64,000 nt of DNA, from NCBI GenBank assembly GCA_963837695.1, contig CAWINZ010000005.1, positions 1,612,001-1,676,000 on the forward strand, given 5' to 3'. Below, piece after piece: positions 43,246 through 51,133 of the stretch. Within the stretch, counting starts at the first letter, position 1. Every line of letters begins with the position of its first letter. This DNA is from VRUE01 sp963837695. Lineage in GTDB: Bacteria > Actinomycetota > Thermoleophilia > Solirubrobacterales > 70-9. A program made the position numbers and the translations under genes. The notes beneath the pieces were generated by a model. The model was not told the origin of the DNA. It saw only the letters and a program-made list of their open reading frames with translations, and ran no database searches.

Positions 43246-43605
43246 GGCGTTTCTCCTTCCAAAGTCTGTTTGGACACGGCATGAGCGCACCGTAGTCGGA
43301 GCCGCGGACGCCTTATTGCCGGAAGTAGTCGCTGACTGGACAATTTTTGAGACAACTAGACGTGACGCCTTTTTTAAAGCCAAAAAGACCCCTATTTGCG
43401 AAGTCTTCGTTCGGGACACTGTTTTCCACAGGAGAAGCGCCCCTACTAGAAGATTTGGCTTGTTAGAGCCATTTCTCGCCGTTATCCACAGACGTTATCC
43501 ACAGACACAGTTGAGACGACCAGATCTGAGATTCGGCTCTGAATCACGTGATTGCGTCCGGAAGGCGTGACTGGCTGTGGACTCTCAAACGGATAGAACC
43601 GCCCC
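43246..43605. other. A/T-richer intergenic region with DnaA boxes, candidate replication origin
   Basis: Exact TTATCCACA boxes occur at 43482-43490 and 43495-43503, 13 bp apart, and a near match TTTTCCACA at 43422-43430, all on the plus strand. The flanking 43330-43400 is clearly A/T-richer than the surroundings, with a TTTTTTAAAG run. Exact DnaA boxes in tandem beside an A/T-rich stretch suggest a replication origin for the excised circle. Confidence 0.5.
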
Positions 43606-44331
43606 GTGGCCAAGTCGAAATTGAAAACCTCGCAGCGCTTCTCTCGCGCCGCTCGCGCCGAGCGGGATCGTTTGGACCGCCAGCGCTCGCAGCTCAATAA
43701 GCGCCGAGAAACCTTGCAGGCCAAAGTCGATGCGATTGACGAGGAGTTGGAGGCCGTCGACCAGCAGCTCCAGGTTCTTGAGCAGTTGGCGGAGTCGGGC
43801 AGCGAGCCGATAGAGATCCGCGAGGTCAAGCGGACGCCCGAGGGCAACGTTCAAGTTCTCAGCGGCGCGGCGATTCGCGAAGTCTCGGTACCGCTCTTGC
43901 TGCGTGAGCACGGCGTCAGCCCTATTCATTACCGCGATTGGTATGCGCTCCTAACTCAGGCGGGCTATGCAGTCGCGGGTAAGCGCCCCGATGCGGTCTT
44001 CTTGAATCAAGTCAATCGCTCCCCGCTTGTCTGGGCATCCACGCAATCCGGCAACTACTACTTGGACCCGAGCGTTATTGAGAAGCTGCGCGAGCAGTTG
44101 GGGCAGCAACAAGCCGAGCTGGCGGAGCTACTGAGTAACGTTCCCGGTGACAGTAAATCTTTGGAAGCCCATCGCCAACGGCAGCGAGCGCTAAACACGG
44201 CGATCGGCCGGAGCGAACGAGACCTCCATGAGGCCATCCTTGTGGTTGAAGCTGCGGAGGGGGACGGAGCAGGGGTTGTGGTGCCGGCCGATATTCGCGT
44301 CGTTTCCTCTACGGAGTCAGAAGCGGCCTGA
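43606..44331 (+). CDS. Coiled-coil protein with HARE-HTH-like domain
   Basis: The 241-residue product has a basic N-terminus and a long coiled coil (about 15-65). A domain reading IREVSVPLLLREHGVSPIHYRDWYALLTQAGYAVAGKRPDAVFLNQVNRSPLV (about 94-146) resembles the HARE-HTH/winged-helix units of restriction-linked and chromatin proteins. A second helical stretch follows. The start is GTG 43606. It lies right after the DnaA-box region, so it may be a replication or partition protein, or part of the nearby defence-like cargo. Confidence 0.6.
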   Translation: MAKSKLKTSQRFSRAARAERDRLDRQRSQLNKRRETLQAKVDAIDEELEAVDQQLQVLEQLAESGSEPIEIREVKRTPEGNVQVLSGAAIREVSVPLLLREHGVSPIHYRDWYALLTQAGYAVAGKRPDAVFLNQVNRSPLVWASTQSGNYYLDPSVIEKLREQLGQQQAELAELLSNVPGDSKSLEAHRQRQRALNTAIGRSERDLHEAILVVEAAEGDGAGVVVPADIRVVSSTESEAA

Positions 44332-44392
44332 GCCCTCGCCGCCCTTTCCTTGGGGAGTCGGTTGAGTGACTGTGACCGGACCCTGTTCATCG

Positions 44393-44444
44393 GTCCACCT
44401 GATCTAACCCCCAGCTCCGTCCACTTGATCTAACCCCCGGCCCC
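44393..44444. repeat. Two tandem 26-bp repeats
   Basis: 44393-44418 and 44419-44444 match at 23 of 26 positions and share the core TGATCTAACCCCC. They lie just after the coiled-coil gene and before the stop of the opposing membrane protein. They could be protein-binding sites or the remnant of a mobile-element end. Confidence 0.5.
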
Positions 44445-44482
44445 GCACGAGAATCCAGCTACAGGGGCTGTAGACCCGGAGT

Positions 44483-45577
44483 TCAATTTCCATCGAGGCC
44501 ATCGCAGCCAGAGAACGAACTTGGAGTTGTGCTTGCGCGTTCCGCGAATTCCGCTTCGCGCGAGGCTCGACAGCCCAGCGGGACCGCCGGCCTCGATCTC
44601 CTCGCGAGCTGTGCGGCTGGTCGCGCCTTCGACGTTGAATGCGCATCTGCCCTCGCCCATACAACGTCGGCGAGGACGGTGATCGTGAGGAATGAGACCC
44701 CGACCACTGCCGCCAGAAACCACCGACGCGCCGACTTTAGCCGCTCCAGTTTCCAGTTCCCGACCACCTCTTCCCGATTTTGCGCCACAAGCAGGGCACC
44801 AACGTAGGCGCGGCCCATGCCCGACCCGTAAAGGCTGGCGCGACTCAAGATCGCGAAGACGCCACTCGGCATCGTCCTCACGAAACTGGTCATCGCGGCC
44901 TGCATCGCGCGCAGCCCGGCGACGACTGCGCACACGCTCGAAAACGCGAGGAAGCCGGCTGCGAGCGAGAGCCAGGGATTGCTTAGCTTGCCGGTCCCCA
45001 GCAGGAGCCCAGAATTCGCCAGCACCAGCGAGCTCGTCAGCGCAGCTGCTCCGAGGAAGAAGTTTGCCCGCTGCTCCAGGACCGCGCAGCGATCGGCCAG
45101 CATTGCGTGCCCTCGCAGGGCCTCCTCCTTGAGCTCAGCCAGGTCGGATACGCCAACCCGGGGAAGTTCGCCGATGCGCTGCTCACAGGCTTGGCGGATC
45201 GTGTTGTCGCTCAAGTCGCGACGCGCGCCGCCAGGCAGTGGTGGAGACAACCAGCGCCCGATGCCGTACCGCCGCAACCGCTCGTCGCGCGCCAGCCCGC
45301 TCGCGGAGGGTCCCCCAAAATCCCCCACCAGAAACGCGCTGGCGTGTTGCCGCAAATCGGCGTCGCTCAATCGATCCCACCGTTCGAGCCCCCACGGCTT
45401 CTGGACCCGGACCCACTCGCCATCCACTAGAAGTTCAACATTCCGTGTCGATACAAACCTGGCGAGTGCTCCGTCTTTGCGAGGGCGTCGCCGGAAGACG
45501 TATCGGAGCTCACGAGCCTCTTTCACTGTCGCATCGACTGTCTCTTCCCACGTTGGAGTCACTGACATGCCCAACAT
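44483..45577 (-). CDS. Membrane protein next to the PLD-fold gene, possible pore-type effector
   Basis: The roughly 364-residue product has a soluble N-terminal half. Two adjacent membrane helices (FFLGAAALTSSLVLANSGLLLG and LSLAAGFLAFSSVCAVVAGL) and a third later one (WFLAAVVGVSFLTITVLADVV) follow. A charged linker predicted as coiled coil precedes the first helix. The layout recalls SLATT-like membrane effectors of bacterial defence systems, but this is a resemblance only. It follows the phospholipase-D-fold gene by 28 bp on the same strand. The start could also be the ATG three codons later. Confidence 0.6.
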   Translation of the reverse strand: MLGMSVTPTWEETVDATVKEARELRYVFRRRPRKDGALARFVSTRNVELLVDGEWVRVQKPWGLERWDRLSDADLRQHASAFLVGDFGGPSASGLARDERLRRYGIGRWLSPPLPGGARRDLSDNTIRQACEQRIGELPRVGVSDLAELKEEALRGHAMLADRCAVLEQRANFFLGAAALTSSLVLANSGLLLGTGKLSNPWLSLAAGFLAFSSVCAVVAGLRAMQAAMTSFVRTMPSGVFAILSRASLYGSGMGRAYVGALLVAQNREEVVGNWKLERLKSARRWFLAAVVGVSFLTITVLADVVWARADAHSTSKARPAAQLARRSRPAVPLGCRASREAEFAERASTTPSSFSGCDGLDGN

Positions 45578-45605
45578 ATGGCGATACTCAATCGTCCCGG
45601 CGCAT

Positions 45606-46829
45606 CTAGCCAGAAGGCGTCCCGTAGCGCTTCGCCAGCTCGTCGATGTAGTCGGCGACAGCCTTGGCAAGCTGCGGCTCGGTCAGCGAGATGACGTTCT
45701 CGGCGTTGCTCATCGCGTTGGTGGAGAAGTTGAAGCTGCCGGTGAGGATCGTGTCGTCGGCCACCAGGAGCTTGTTGTGCATGAAGTCGTGGGCATAGTC
45801 GGGATGGTCCTTGTCGAAGAACAGGGAATGCTTGGGCACCAGGTGGTCGAGCACTGCCCTGAGCAGCTTCGCCTTCTCGGCGGTCTCCGGTTTCGCTTCC
45901 CAGCCAGGCAGAAACTGGGTGCTCTGGCCGTAGTCATAGACGCCGCCAAAGTCGATCCCGGCGTCGATCTGCTGCTTGAGTGCTTCGAGGATCTCCTTTG
46001 AGGAGGTGACCATCGAGGCGACGCGGATTCGCTGCTTTGCTCCCGAGACGACCTCGGCGATCAGATCGCGGATCGTCTCTCCCTCGCCGGGGGCGAAGGC
46101 GTAGCGCACCTCGAGGCCGCCGACCGTCACCGACCCCTGGTCGCCTTTGCCGGTGTGGCTCAGCTTCTCGCTCTGCCAGAGCTCGTTGAAGTCCTGGGTG
46201 TATTTGGCAGCGAGATCGCGGGAGGAGATGATCGCGATGTTGTTGTCCTGCAGCGCCCAGGCGTCGACCGTGAAGTTCGCAGAGCCCATCCAGACAGCCG
46301 CGCCGTCGGTTTCGGCGTCGGCGATCATGTACTTCTGGTGCATGATCTGGCTGCCGGTGGCGATCGGCTCATCGGCGACTGCGGTGAGGGAGGCAGCCGG
46401 GACCTCCTGCTCGGCGATCGCCTTGGTTGCGACGACCGGCTCCAGCTCGGCTTGGATGAACAGATGGGTCCCGGTCGGCGCCGGGTCTCCGCCGGCTCCC
46501 TGGAACTGCTTGATGATCTCTTCGTCGCTTTTCTGGTTGGCGTCGAAGGCGATGCGAACCGCCACGTCTCGGTCGGCAGCATCCTTGATGGCATCGACGA
46601 TCTTCTGGCTGACAGCGGGCAACGCCAGCCGGAAGTCATAGATGCAGATGTCGAGCGTCTTGGTGGCCGATTTCACGAAGGCCGCGAACCGATCGGCGAC
46701 CTCGATCGCCTGGGCTTCGATCGCCTGGGCTGAAGCCTGCTGGTCGACCGGTTTCTTCCCGACCTCTCCGCCTATCTGGGAAAGCAGGTGGACGGTGAGG
46801 CCGGCGGGTGCAGGGGCGTTGATCAGCAT
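45606..46829 (-). CDS. Phospholipase-D-fold phosphodiesterase/nuclease
   Basis: The 407-residue product has two HKD modules: HQKYMIAD followed by GSANFT, and HNKLLVAD followed by GSFNFS. Both catalytic His-Lys-Asp sets are complete. No signal peptide is seen, so it is probably cytoplasmic and may cut nucleic acids or lipids. The ATG at 46829 has AAGGAG at the right distance; the TTG 63 bp earlier is less likely. It sits closest to attR together with a membrane protein, a typical spot for defence genes. Confidence 0.85.
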   Translation of the reverse strand: MLINAPAPAGLTVHLLSQIGGEVGKKPVDQQASAQAIEAQAIEVADRFAAFVKSATKTLDICIYDFRLALPAVSQKIVDAIKDAADRDVAVRIAFDANQKSDEEIIKQFQGAGGDPAPTGTHLFIQAELEPVVATKAIAEQEVPAASLTAVADEPIATGSQIMHQKYMIADAETDGAAVWMGSANFTVDAWALQDNNIAIISSRDLAAKYTQDFNELWQSEKLSHTGKGDQGSVTVGGLEVRYAFAPGEGETIRDLIAEVVSGAKQRIRVASMVTSSKEILEALKQQIDAGIDFGGVYDYGQSTQFLPGWEAKPETAEKAKLLRAVLDHLVPKHSLFFDKDHPDYAHDFMHNKLLVADDTILTGSFNFSTNAMSNAENVISLTEPQLAKAVADYIDELAKRYGTPSG

Positions 46830-47534
46830 CGGTGCGTCTCCTTGACTGGGTTGCCTGGTCTCCGGCGGAAGCTGCAGCGCATCCTTGCTCAAGGAGCTGG
46901 CTAAAGCAAGGGTTTATCAAGTAATTAACTATTTGATTTCACCAGGGGAGTGCGCGCACTCGGAGAACTCTGACCTCGCTCTGTCGGTGTATCCGATGGT
47001 TGTCCGGATCCCCGGACGGACCGTGATTCATTCCAATGAGAAGACCTTCCTGCAGCCCAACCGCTTCGGTGTGGTCCGTCAGGCTGCGCGTACAGCATCT
47101 GCCGGGAAATCACGGGGACCCCCTTGGTATCTCAAAGAGGGCCACGCTGTGAATTCAATGTGCTCTATGTCTCCGGTCGGCCAGTCGCCAGCGTCGCCGT
47201 CGGCCCGTCCTCTTTGTCGTCGTGCGGAATCCAGCCATTCGGCTCGCGCTGGCTCGCCTTCCCGTGGCGTCGCGGCTCTCGCTTCGCGCGAAACCCAGCC
47301 TCTTCGGATCTGCTGGGGCGAATGTCCAAACTGCGTCGTGGAAGGAGACGACGGTGGGAGTGCTGCTCCCTCCTGTCGATGCCGATACGCTGCAAGGGGA
47401 GCGCGAGCGCAAAGTTTGAGCGCGAGCTTAACCCCGCAGTCCGCCTCATTCCCCTAGACATTCCCCTGGGGGAGGGGTTGACTAGGATTTGGCTTGCTAG
47501 TGCCCCTGGGGGAGTGAGTTAACGGCTATGCGCA
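46830..47534. other. Right-end non-coding region of the element
   Basis: No gene is supported over about 700 bases up to attR. An A/T-rich stretch at 46914-46942 upstream of the PLD gene may hold its promoter or operator. The CATTCCCCT arm-type pair is at 47447-47473, and a further CCCCTGGGGGAG copy follows near 47504. Confidence 0.5.
47447..47473 (+). repeat. Right arm-type repeat pair
   Basis: CATTCCCCT at 47447-47455 and 47459-47467, matching the left-end block 10749-10775 at 25 of 27 bases in the same orientation. It lies about 60 bp inside the att core, as expected for an integrase arm site. Confidence 0.6.
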
Positions 47535-47582
47535 CGGTCTCCAAAACCGGCGATTCCAGGTTCGAGTCCTGGCTGCCCCGCT
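47535..47582 (+). repeat. attR: 48-bp copy of the tRNA-Trp 3' end
   Basis: Identical to 10574-10621. The copy lacks the acceptor 5' strand, the D arm and most of the 5' half of the anticodon stem context, so it is not a working tRNA. It is the original chromosomal end of the gene, displaced by integration. Confidence 0.93.
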
Positions 47583-47587
47583 GAGGC

Positions 47588-48214
47588 CTAGATCTTGAAA
47601 CGCCCGTCCTCGCGGCGCTGCCGCATGTAGTGGTAGAGGTTCGTGTCGAGTGCGCGGTAGCCGCGGAGCACGGGCAGGCCGCCCCAGGCGATGACCAGCA
47701 CGAGGGAGGTGTAGCCGCAGTAGAAGACCCAGCGGTCGGCCCCGTGGAGCTCCAGACCGCAGTAATAGATCAGGCCGACGAGGACGACCAGCGGGAGCGT
47801 GAAGATGATCGTCCAGAAGATCGCGCCGCGAGCGTCGTGGTGCATCGGCTGCTGCGCGTGGTAGGTGGAGTGGATCGGCACCGTGCCGGGGCCCAGGGCG
47901 TACTCCTCGCCGAGTTCCGCCGAGAGGGCCGTCTCGATCGCGAGCAGCAGCCGACCCCGGATGGTGGCACTCACCGCCTGTTGAACCAGCAACGCCGTAA
48001 CCGCCAGCGACGGCGCCGGCAGTAGCGCGTAGACCTGCCCCGGATACGACGTGCATCCCGCCGTCGCCGAGACGCCGCAGCCGCGGAGCAAGAAGAAGAC
48101 GCTCGTGCCGCCGACCAGCGCGGCGGCGCTTGCCATCGCGACCATGACCGGCGGGTAGGAGCGGTCGTCCTGGCGCAGCATCTCGTACTCGCGCGTCAGC
48201 GCCTCCAGCCGCAC
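47588..48214 (-). CDS. Predicted membrane protein, unknown function
   Basis: The 208-residue product starts at GTG 48214 (RLEALTREYEMLRQDD). It has about four hydrophobic segments: VMVAMASAAALVGGTSVFFLL, YALLPAPSLAVTALLVQQAV, IFWTIIFTLPLVVLVGLIYY and FYCGYTSLVLVIAWGGLPVL. No family is recognised. It is the first chromosomal gene after attR and ends 5 bp from the att core, so its terminator region may have been separated by the insertion. The longer reading to 48640 overlaps the divergent carboxylase gene and is rejected. Confidence 0.65.
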   Translation of the reverse strand: MRLEALTREYEMLRQDDRSYPPVMVAMASAAALVGGTSVFFLLRGCGVSATAGCTSYPGQVYALLPAPSLAVTALLVQQAVSATIRGRLLLAIETALSAELGEEYALGPGTVPIHSTYHAQQPMHHDARGAIFWTIIFTLPLVVLVGLIYYCGLELHGADRWVFYCGYTSLVLVIAWGGLPVLRGYRALDTNLYHYMRQRREDGRFKI

Positions 48215-48356
48215 CCCGCTGCCGGCAGGGGGTGCTGTGGGAGCGGCTGCGCCATCGCGGCCGCCGCGTAGCAGGGTTCGAATGCGGTGTCTGGGGGTGG
48301 CCAAGGTGCGCCTCGGGTCGGCATCATTACCGCTCGCGTCTGGGAACATCCGCCAG

Positions 48357-49931
48357 GTGCCGGAGGAAGAGCGAAGCGGGGGAGGGAAGCGGGACGATCT
48401 TGCCGCGTTGCGGCGGCGCGAGGCGCTGACCCGCGACGAGGCACGACCGGAGGCTGTGCGGAAGCGCCACGAGGCCGGCGGGCGGACCGCCCGGGAGAAC
48501 ATCGACGATCTGGTCGACCCGGGCTCCTTCGTCGAGTACGGCCGCTTCGCGATCGCCGCGCAGCGGGGGCGTCGTGAGCTCGACGACCTGATCGAGCGCA
48601 CCCCGGCGGACGGCCTGATCGGGGGCACCGCGCGGATCAACGGCGAGCTTTTCGGCGAGCGCAGCGCCTGCGCGGTCCTCTCCTATGACTACACCGTCCT
48701 CGCCGGCACGCAGGGGGCGCTGGGCCACCGCAAGAAGGACCGCCTCTTCGAGCTGATCGAGCGGATGCGGCTGCCCGCAGTGCTCTTCGCCGAGGGCGGC
48801 GGCGGGCGCCCCGGCGACACCGACTACCCCGTCGTCTCCGCTCTCGACGCCCGTGCCTTCGCGCTCTGGGCGCGGCTGTCGGGCCTGGTGCCGCGGATCG
48901 CGATCGTCGCCGGTCGCTGCTTCGCCGGCAATGCGGTGCTGGCCGGCTGCTCGGACCTGATCGTCGCCACCGAGAACATCTCCCTCGGTATGGGCGGGCC
49001 AGCGATGATCGAGGGCGGCGGGCTGGGCAAGGTCGACCCGGATGAGGTCGGCCCGCTCGAGATGCAGACGCGCAACGGGGTCGTCGACCTGGCCGTCGCC
49101 GACGAGGAGGCGGCCGTCGCCGCGGCGAAGCGCCTGCTCGCCTACTTCCAGGGCCCGACTTCGCCCGGCCCGGAGCCCGATCAGGCTCTCCTGCGGGAGA
49201 TCGTGCCCGAGCGCGAGCGCCGTGCCTACCCGGTCGCGCCGGTCATCGAGACGCTCGCCGATGCCGACTCGGTCACCCTCCTGCGTGAGCGCTTCGCCCC
49301 CGAGATGGTCACGGCGCTGGCGCGGATCGAGGGCCGCCCGCTCGGCTTCCTCGCCAATGACTCGATGCACATGGCCGGCGCGATCACCAGCGACGCCTCC
49401 GAAAAGGCGGCCCGCTTCCTGCGGCTCTGCGACTCGTTCGGGCTGCCGGTCGTCTCGCTGATCGACACGCCGGGCTTCATGGTCGGCCCCGAGGCCGAGG
49501 CGACCGGACTGGTGCGCGACGCGTCGAGCCTCCTGGTCGCCGGCGCCGCGTTGCGCGTCCCGCTGATCGCCGTCATCCTGCGCCGTGGCTACGGCCTCGG
49601 CGCTCAGGCGATGGCCGGCGGCAGCCTGCACGAGCCGCTGCTGACGGTCGCCTGGCCGATGGCGCACCTCGGGCCGATGGGGCTGGAGGGCGCCGTGAGG
49701 CTGGCGCTTCGCAAGGAGCTGGAGGCGATCGAGGACGAGGGGGAGCGCGAGCAGCGCGTCCGCGACCTGACCGCTGCCGCCGAGGACAACGCGAAGGCGA
49801 TCAACGCGGCGACGCTATTCGAGCTCGACGACGTGGTCGATCCGGCCCAGACGCGCTCGCTGATCGCCTCGACCCTGGCGGCGGCGTCGCACGCCGATCC
49901 CGAACGCGGCCGCCGCGGCGTCGACGCCTGA
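48357..49931 (+). CDS. Acyl-CoA carboxylase-type carboxyltransferase
   Basis: The roughly 524-residue product has the crotonase-fold halves of carboxyltransferases: TPADGLIGGTARINGE, YDYTVLAGTQGALGHRKKDRLFELIERM, and in the second half RPLGFLANDSMHMAGAITSDASEKAARFLRLCD, IDTPGFMVG and LRRGYGLGAQAMAGG. It differs from the carboxylase at 4442-5962 in its N-terminal part and lacks the YLVDSAGARI block. Starts at 48237, 48297 or 48357 are all in frame; the last leaves room for a promoter. No biotin carboxylase lies nearby. Confidence 0.82.
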   Translation: MPEEERSGGGKRDDLAALRRREALTRDEARPEAVRKRHEAGGRTARENIDDLVDPGSFVEYGRFAIAAQRGRRELDDLIERTPADGLIGGTARINGELFGERSACAVLSYDYTVLAGTQGALGHRKKDRLFELIERMRLPAVLFAEGGGGRPGDTDYPVVSALDARAFALWARLSGLVPRIAIVAGRCFAGNAVLAGCSDLIVATENISLGMGGPAMIEGGGLGKVDPDEVGPLEMQTRNGVVDLAVADEEAAVAAAKRLLAYFQGPTSPGPEPDQALLREIVPERERRAYPVAPVIETLADADSVTLLRERFAPEMVTALARIEGRPLGFLANDSMHMAGAITSDASEKAARFLRLCDSFGLPVVSLIDTPGFMVGPEAEATGLVRDASSLLVAGAALRVPLIAVILRRGYGLGAQAMAGGSLHEPLLTVAWPMAHLGPMGLEGAVRLALRKELEAIEDEGEREQRVRDLTAAAEDNAKAINAATLFELDDVVDPAQTRSLIASTLAAASHADPERGRRGVDA

Positions 49932-49935
49932 ACGA

Positions 49936-49959
49936 TTGTGCCCCCTATAAGGGGTACAA
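49936..49959. terminator. Hairpin between convergent genes
   Basis: TTGTGCCCC (49936-49944) pairs with GGGGTACAA (49951-49959) with one G-T pair and a 6-base loop. It lies 4 bases after the carboxylase stop and before the opposing hydrolase stop. Confidence 0.55.
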
Positions 49960-49976
49960 AGTTCCACGAAGCAGAG

Positions 49977-50834
49977 CTAGAGGAGGTGCCGGCGCAGGAA
50001 CTCGACCTCGTCGGCTACGACGGACTCGTGCTCGGGGCCGTCGTAGATGTCGAAGTGGTCGACGCCGGGGTAGGTGCGCAACTCGCCCTGTGGCGCGCGC
50101 CGCGCCGCGGCGATCGCCGGCCCCGGCTTGGCCACCCGGTCGGCCTCGCCGACGCAGGCGAGCCATGGGCAGTGCAGCGTTGCAGCGTGGCGGGCGGGGC
50201 GGTAGGGGCGGCCGAGCAGCCAGCGGGCTGAGACGCGGTTGCGCCAGCGCGAGTCCTCGCCGGTCGCGACGACGTGGCGCCAGCCCTCCTCGCCCCCCGG
50301 GGCGTTGATGAACGCCGCCTCGTCCGGCTGCCCGACCGCCGGCAAATGACGCCCCATGACCGCCGCAAGCACCGCTCGTGCACTGACCAGGGGCGAGGAG
50401 CGATGGGCCTGGCGCCACATGTCGAGGAAGGGGACCTGACTGATCGCCGCGGCGATTCGCGGGTCGTCCGCGGCGGCGGCGAGCGCGTTGCCGCCGCCCA
50501 TCGAGGAGCCGAAGGTGGCGACGCGATCGGGATCGATGCCCGGCAGCGAACGGGCAAAGCCGATCGCCGCGCGCCAGTCCTCGAGCTGGCGGGATGGATG
50601 GAAGAGGTCCGGCTCGCCGCCGCTGTCGCCGAAGCCGCGGTGGTCGAAGAGGAGGGCCGCGATGCCGGCTGCGGCAAAGCGCTCGGCGAAGGGCCCGAGG
50701 CCGTCGCGGCGCGTCCCCGACAGACCGTGGGCCATGACGACGATCGGCCCGACAGCCTCGCCGTCCGCCGGCGGATAGAGCCAGACCGCGCAGGCATCGC
50801 CGCCAACCTGAAAGCTGAGATCCCGCCTCTCCAT
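49977..50834 (-). CDS. Alpha/beta hydrolase (S9/dienelactone-hydrolase-like)
   Basis: The 285-residue product has VVMAHGLSGTRRDGL (oxyanion loop), LLFDHRGFGDSGG, the nucleophile elbow GSSMGGG and a late VDHFDIYDG holding the catalytic His. The GTRRDG segment and FLDMWRQAHRSSP block suggest the peptidase-S15/dienelactone-type branch. The ATG at 50834 is chosen; earlier in-frame codons run through the tRNA-Gly gene. The substrate is unknown. Confidence 0.83.
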   Translation of the reverse strand: MERRDLSFQVGGDACAVWLYPPADGEAVGPIVVMAHGLSGTRRDGLGPFAERFAAAGIAALLFDHRGFGDSGGEPDLFHPSRQLEDWRAAIGFARSLPGIDPDRVATFGSSMGGGNALAAAADDPRIAAAISQVPFLDMWRQAHRSSPLVSARAVLAAVMGRHLPAVGQPDEAAFINAPGGEEGWRHVVATGEDSRWRNRVSARWLLGRPYRPARHAATLHCPWLACVGEADRVAKPGPAIAAARRAPQGELRTYPGVDHFDIYDGPEHESVVADEVEFLRRHLL

Positions 50835-50882
50835 ATCACTACAACGAGCCCAGGCGGGGAAACGTGAGAGGGCCGGACTGGA

Positions 50883-50953
50883 AGCGGCGGACGAGAATCG
50901 AACTCGCGTCATCAGCTTGGAAGGCTGAGGCTCTACCGTTGAGCTACCGCCGC
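50883..50953 (-). tRNA. tRNA-Gly (UCC)
   Basis: A 71-nt cloverleaf: acceptor GCGGCGG/CCGCCGC, D stem GCTC/GAGC, anticodon loop CTTCCAA (anticodon TCC), T arm GCGAG-TTCGATT-CTCGT, T73. The CCA end is not encoded. Confidence 0.95.
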
Positions 50954-51029
50954 GTGCTGCGGATCGCCTCCACGTTGACCCGCGTCGCCTCGACAGTTTG
51001 CCGGAATCCGTCAGAATGCGGAGCAGCCA

Positions 51030-51103
51030 CGGGGAGTGGCGCAGTCTGGTAGCGCACTCGGCTGGGGGCCGAGCGGTCGCAGGTTCAAATCCTGTCTCCC
51101 CGA
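51030..51103 (+). tRNA. tRNA-Pro (GGG)
   Basis: A 74-nt cloverleaf: acceptor CGGGGAG/CTCCCCG, anticodon stem CTCGG/CCGAG, loop CTGGGGG (anticodon GGG), T loop TTCAAAT, A73. It lies 77 bp from the divergent tRNA-Gly. Confidence 0.95.
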
Positions 51104-51133
51104 TTAGCGTCGACTGGCTATACGCTGCCGCGG

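Larger units (their letters stand above)
10574..47582. mobile_element. Integrative and conjugative element (about 37 kb) in tRNA-Trp
   Basis: The segment between the two 48-bp tRNA-Trp repeats holds a tyrosine integrase, an Xis-like protein, a MobF relaxase-helicase, a VirD4 coupling protein, VirB4, SCO6880-, VirB6-, VirB8- and VirB2-like proteins, a VirB1-like wall hydrolase, SSB and a toxin-antitoxin pair. Every function needed for excision and conjugation is represented by at least one gene without an obvious break. Cargo includes two two-component modules and, near both ends, candidate defence genes. Between copies of the att core the length is 36,961 bp. Genes outside the repeats look chromosomal. 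Confidence 0.93.

Noticed and set aside
46830..47534. 190- and 132-codon frames at the right end of the element
   Set aside because: Overlapping frames on both strands with no ribosome site and no family resemblance; the stretch also holds the arm repeats.
47535..47582. Second tRNA-Trp gene
   Set aside because: Only the 3' part is present, starting in the anticodon stem; no acceptor 5' strand or D arm. It is an att copy.
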